From positions 1-62,994 of the forward strand of contig JAQTZV010000030.1 of the NCBI GenBank assembly GCA_028687585.1: DNA of 62,994 nucleotides, in the 5' to 3' direction. This document shows, one piece after another, positions 62,142-62,994 of this stretch; within the stretch, counting starts at the first letter, position 1; every line of letters starts with the position of its first letter. The position numbers and the translations under genes are program-made. The DNA comes from Desulfuromonadaceae bacterium. GTDB taxonomy: Bacteria; Desulfobacterota; Desulfuromonadia; Geobacterales; Pseudopelobacteraceae. Below the pieces are notes generated by a model, which saw nothing but the letters and a program-made list of their open reading frames with translations, made no database searches and had not been told where the DNA came from.

Positions 62142-62514
62142 GTGATGGTAATGAAGATGTCCAGCGATGCCAGATAGGCGGTAATTACCGTCTGCTTATT
62201 GACAATGTCTGTATTGAATGAGGCTGCAATGGCAGTCGTGCGGGGTTACATGTTGTGTTATCGAGCAGTTACATACAGATGGCGCTGATCACCGTCGGTG
62301 TCATGCAATATTGGCAGAAACGTATGGATGGAGGTTTTTCAGATGGTATATCACGCAAGGTAAACTGTATGCGATGTGTTCGTGGATTTAAAGTAAACCG
62401 TCATGCAGGCGAAAATCTGATGCCGCCAGATAACTCTTGGACTTCATTTGAGGGCAGAGTGAGAATCGTCCCTGAAATGCTGAAATACTGCAGGTAAGGA
62501 CGGAATAGCCGGAA
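62142..62514. other. 373-base gap with no supported gene
   Basis: Contains an 80-residue ORF (62255-62497) without a ribosome binding site or family. Fragments in different frames look gene-like (YIQMALITVGVMQYWQKRMD), so it may hold a decayed gene. Confidence 0.35.
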
Positions 62515-62889
62515 ATGATTATGCTGTCGGTGCAAAGAAAAAAACATACGGTATGGCAGTCAGTAGCGAGAACCGGAGTGTTGCTCCTGCTGGCGGCTAC
62601 AGGCATCTTGCCGTTCCCGGCAGATGCCGCGGAAACCTCACTAAAAAAAGCCTCCCTGATGCCACTTTGGAGCCCCCAAGCCCAGTTTGCCGGATATTAT
62701 GTCGCTCTCGATAAGGGCATCTATGTCCGGAACGGTATCGACCTGACGATTTTAACGGGAGGACCGGGGCATTCCTCCGCACAAGCCCTGCGAAGCGGCA
62801 AGGCGGACTTCGCCGTCCTCTGGCTCAGTACCGCCCTGCAACAGTATTCAGGGGGAAACCGGGTCGTTAATCCTAAAAAACGCAGTTGA
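62515..62889 (+). pseudogene. NMT1/SsuA-like substrate-binding protein, truncated
   Basis: A 124-residue ORF with a signal peptide (about 1-38). SLMPLWSPQAQFAGYYVALD, then GIYVRNGIDLTI and GKADFAVLWLSTALQQ are the start of an NMT1/THI5-like ABC substrate-binding protein that carries pyrimidine or sulfonate-like substrates. The sequence goes out of frame after about residue 110 and stops at 62889. Later sequence to the window end shows only short frames, so the gene looks interrupted. Confidence 0.65.
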
Positions 62890-62994
62890 TTGAAGTTCAC
62901 CCTGTTGCCGGCATCAAATTTATATCCGGTAGCGGCGGTGAAGCCGCCAACAATTTTCTGAAAGCCCTCTGGGCAATCAGTCTGACTCTTTCCG

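Noticed and set aside
62255..62497. 80-residue plus-strand ORF after the YncE-phosphoesterase gene
   Set aside because: No ribosome binding site or family; the gene-like stretch changes frame, so it is at best debris.

Overview
The window looks like part of a chromosome of a Geobacter-like deltaproteobacterium (Desulfuromonadia/Geobacterales). This rests on the gap-pgk-tpiA-secG and hisHAFE / rpsU-yqeY-cvpA-dnaG-rpoD gene orders, a hemerythrin-tailed chemotaxis receptor, a PpsR-type regulator and a GSU2403-type nucleotidyltransferase. The assignment is by recognition of protein families only; no search was run.

Region 1 (1-6775) is a plasmid-like replicon at the edge of the chromosome. It holds an OmpA-type envelope protein, an AlpA-like regulator, a TrfA-type replication initiator followed by six 21-bp iterons and an AT-rich tract, a small sigma-70-like protein, three unrecognised genes (one with a HicB-like tail), an actin-like ParM with a ParR-like partner, and an HU protein. 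Three of its transcription units share a promoter-like motif, CCTGCCCCC-N2-TATAGAT. It stops at a degenerate 3' half of a tRNA-Gly gene, an attachment-site-like scar.

Region 2 (6886-33884) is core chromosome: tRNA-Leu(GAG); the glycolytic gapA-pgk-tpiA-secG operon; a HAD phosphatase; glyQS; an MCP-hemerythrin gene overlapping hisHAFE; the macromolecular-synthesis cluster rpsU-yqeY-cvpA-dnaG-rpoD; an unrecognised exported protein; proB-obgE-rdgC-like-napH-like; degP/htrA; an orphan OmpR-type regulator with ppsR; a rubrerythrin-like protein behind a perfect 15-bp inverted repeat; and tRNA-Ser(CGA).

Region 3 (33885-46200) is a defence and toxin island next to tRNA-Ser. It carries a HipA-family YjjJ kinase, an AAA ATPase-DUF4276-KilA-N operon (PARIS-like in layout), a zinc-ribbon peptide with a PD-(D/E)XK/DUF2075 nuclease-ATPase, a small protein plus nucleotidyltransferase pair behind an operator array, a RhuM/AlbA_2 chimera and a Fic protein. 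Pieces of a broken vsr gene lie between the modules: N-terminal pieces at 36374 and 39394 and a C-terminal piece near 43341. A truncated response regulator is also present.

Region 4 (46200-62994) is the most unusual. Ten intact genes in a row on the plus strand encode exported proteins: eight with lipoboxes and two with Sec signals. Several belong to families that are normally cytoplasmic: family II pyrophosphatase, Xaa-His dipeptidase, MTA/SAH-type deaminase and a phosphatidylserine-decarboxylase-family enzyme. With them are a histidine-phosphatase-like protein, two metallophosphoesterases, a YncE-phosphoesterase fusion and remnants of histidine decarboxylase and PreA-type dihydropyrimidine dehydrogenase. 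I read this as a cell-envelope set for breaking down phosphorylated or nitrogenous metabolites that is partly decayed and rearranged; the substrate cannot be read from the sequence.
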